A stretch of 45,811 bases of DNA from Opitutia bacterium (GTDB lineage Bacteria; Verrucomicrobiota; Verrucomicrobiia; Opitutales; T3Sed10-336). A model generated the notes under the pieces. It did not search any database. It saw only the letters and a program-made list of their open reading frames with translations, and was not told the origin of the DNA. This document shows positions 45,742 through 45,811 of this stretch, in pieces (within the stretch, counting starts at the first letter, position 1; each line of letters begins with the position of its first letter). Where the stretch lies: assembly GCA_003558065.1 (NCBI GenBank), contig PWMU01000002.1:1-45811 (forward strand), given 5' to 3'. A program made the position numbers and the translations under genes.

Positions 45742-45811
45742 ATGTCAGCCGGAAACCCTTCGAAAAAAATGCGTCAATACCGCGAGCGTTTGCGAAGCCA
45801 AGGTCTGCGTC
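45742..45811 (+). CDS. MazE-like (DUF3018) antitoxin, C-terminus cut by window edge
   Basis: Only 23 codons are in the window: MSAGNPSKKMRQYRERLRSQ then GLR. The basic MRQYRERLRSQGLR stretch matches the characteristic start of DUF3018/MazE-family antitoxins (often R-x-YRARLRAQGLRP). The ATG lies directly after a perfect palindrome and promoter. A MazF-like toxin gene would be expected just beyond the right edge; that is inference. Confidence 0.7.
   Translation, partial: MSAGNPSKKMRQYRERLRSQGLR

Overview
The window reads as a GC-rich chromosome segment from a member of the Verrucomicrobiota, probably Opitutae/Puniceicoccales-like. This taxonomic placement is inference. It rests on C-terminal PEP-CTERM sorting signals (IPEPSTY, a transmembrane helix, then RRRF), a fused CcoN-CcoO oxidase subunit, many very large Sec-exported proteins, and Ca-binding 'DxDGDGxxD' linkers followed by a 'VSSNLLDW'-type C-terminal module. 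There are no rRNA, tRNA, CRISPR or phage genes in the window.

Layout. Positions 1-4148 (minus strand) carry three tandem, paralogous exported YWTD-type beta-propeller genes. The first is cut by the left edge; the two complete ones end in PEP-CTERM signals. A Cupin_5 (DUF985) gene lies between the second and third on the plus strand. Positions 4484-10155 hold metabolic genes: a PLP aminotransferase, an animal-like UDP-glucose 6-dehydrogenase, a PHP-domain phosphoesterase and an AraA-type sugar isomerase. Positions 10454-18644 form a plus-strand cbb3 (C-family) oxidase locus: a CcoS-like small protein, the ccoNO fusion, ccoQ, monoheme ccoP, ccoG, a 61-residue membrane protein in the fixH slot, a SafE-like membrane protein and the ccoI copper ATPase. 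Structural genes, the Fe-S assembly factor and copper supply are therefore together. Positions 18737-27576 hold an HNH endonuclease, a fourth and longer propeller protein, a divergent GH20 beta-hexosaminidase, the Mpl murein-recycling ligase, and a protein that joins a ribosome-hibernation (HPF/RaiA) domain to a sigma-70-like region.

Positions 27798-40317 (minus) are a closely spaced operon of three giant exported proteins (about 1170, 1128 and 1844 residues). A LuxR-family regulator is transcribed divergently from 40588. The AT-rich gap between them contains two palindromes that could be its operators. Positions 41772-45811 contain a decayed sulfotransferase remnant, an exported TIGR02597-like protein, an M42-type aminopeptidase, and the first codons of a MazE-like (DUF3018) antitoxin under a palindromic promoter.

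The points most worth a second look are these. First, the HPF-sigma fusion. Second, the giant exported operon and its palindromic control region. Third, a dispersed REP-like palindrome whose minus-strand reading is a ready-made Shine-Dalgarno plus ATG, and which appears to supply the start of one giant gene. Fourth, a C-terminal module shared by exported proteins that lack PEP-CTERM. All assignments come from reading the sequence; no database search was run.
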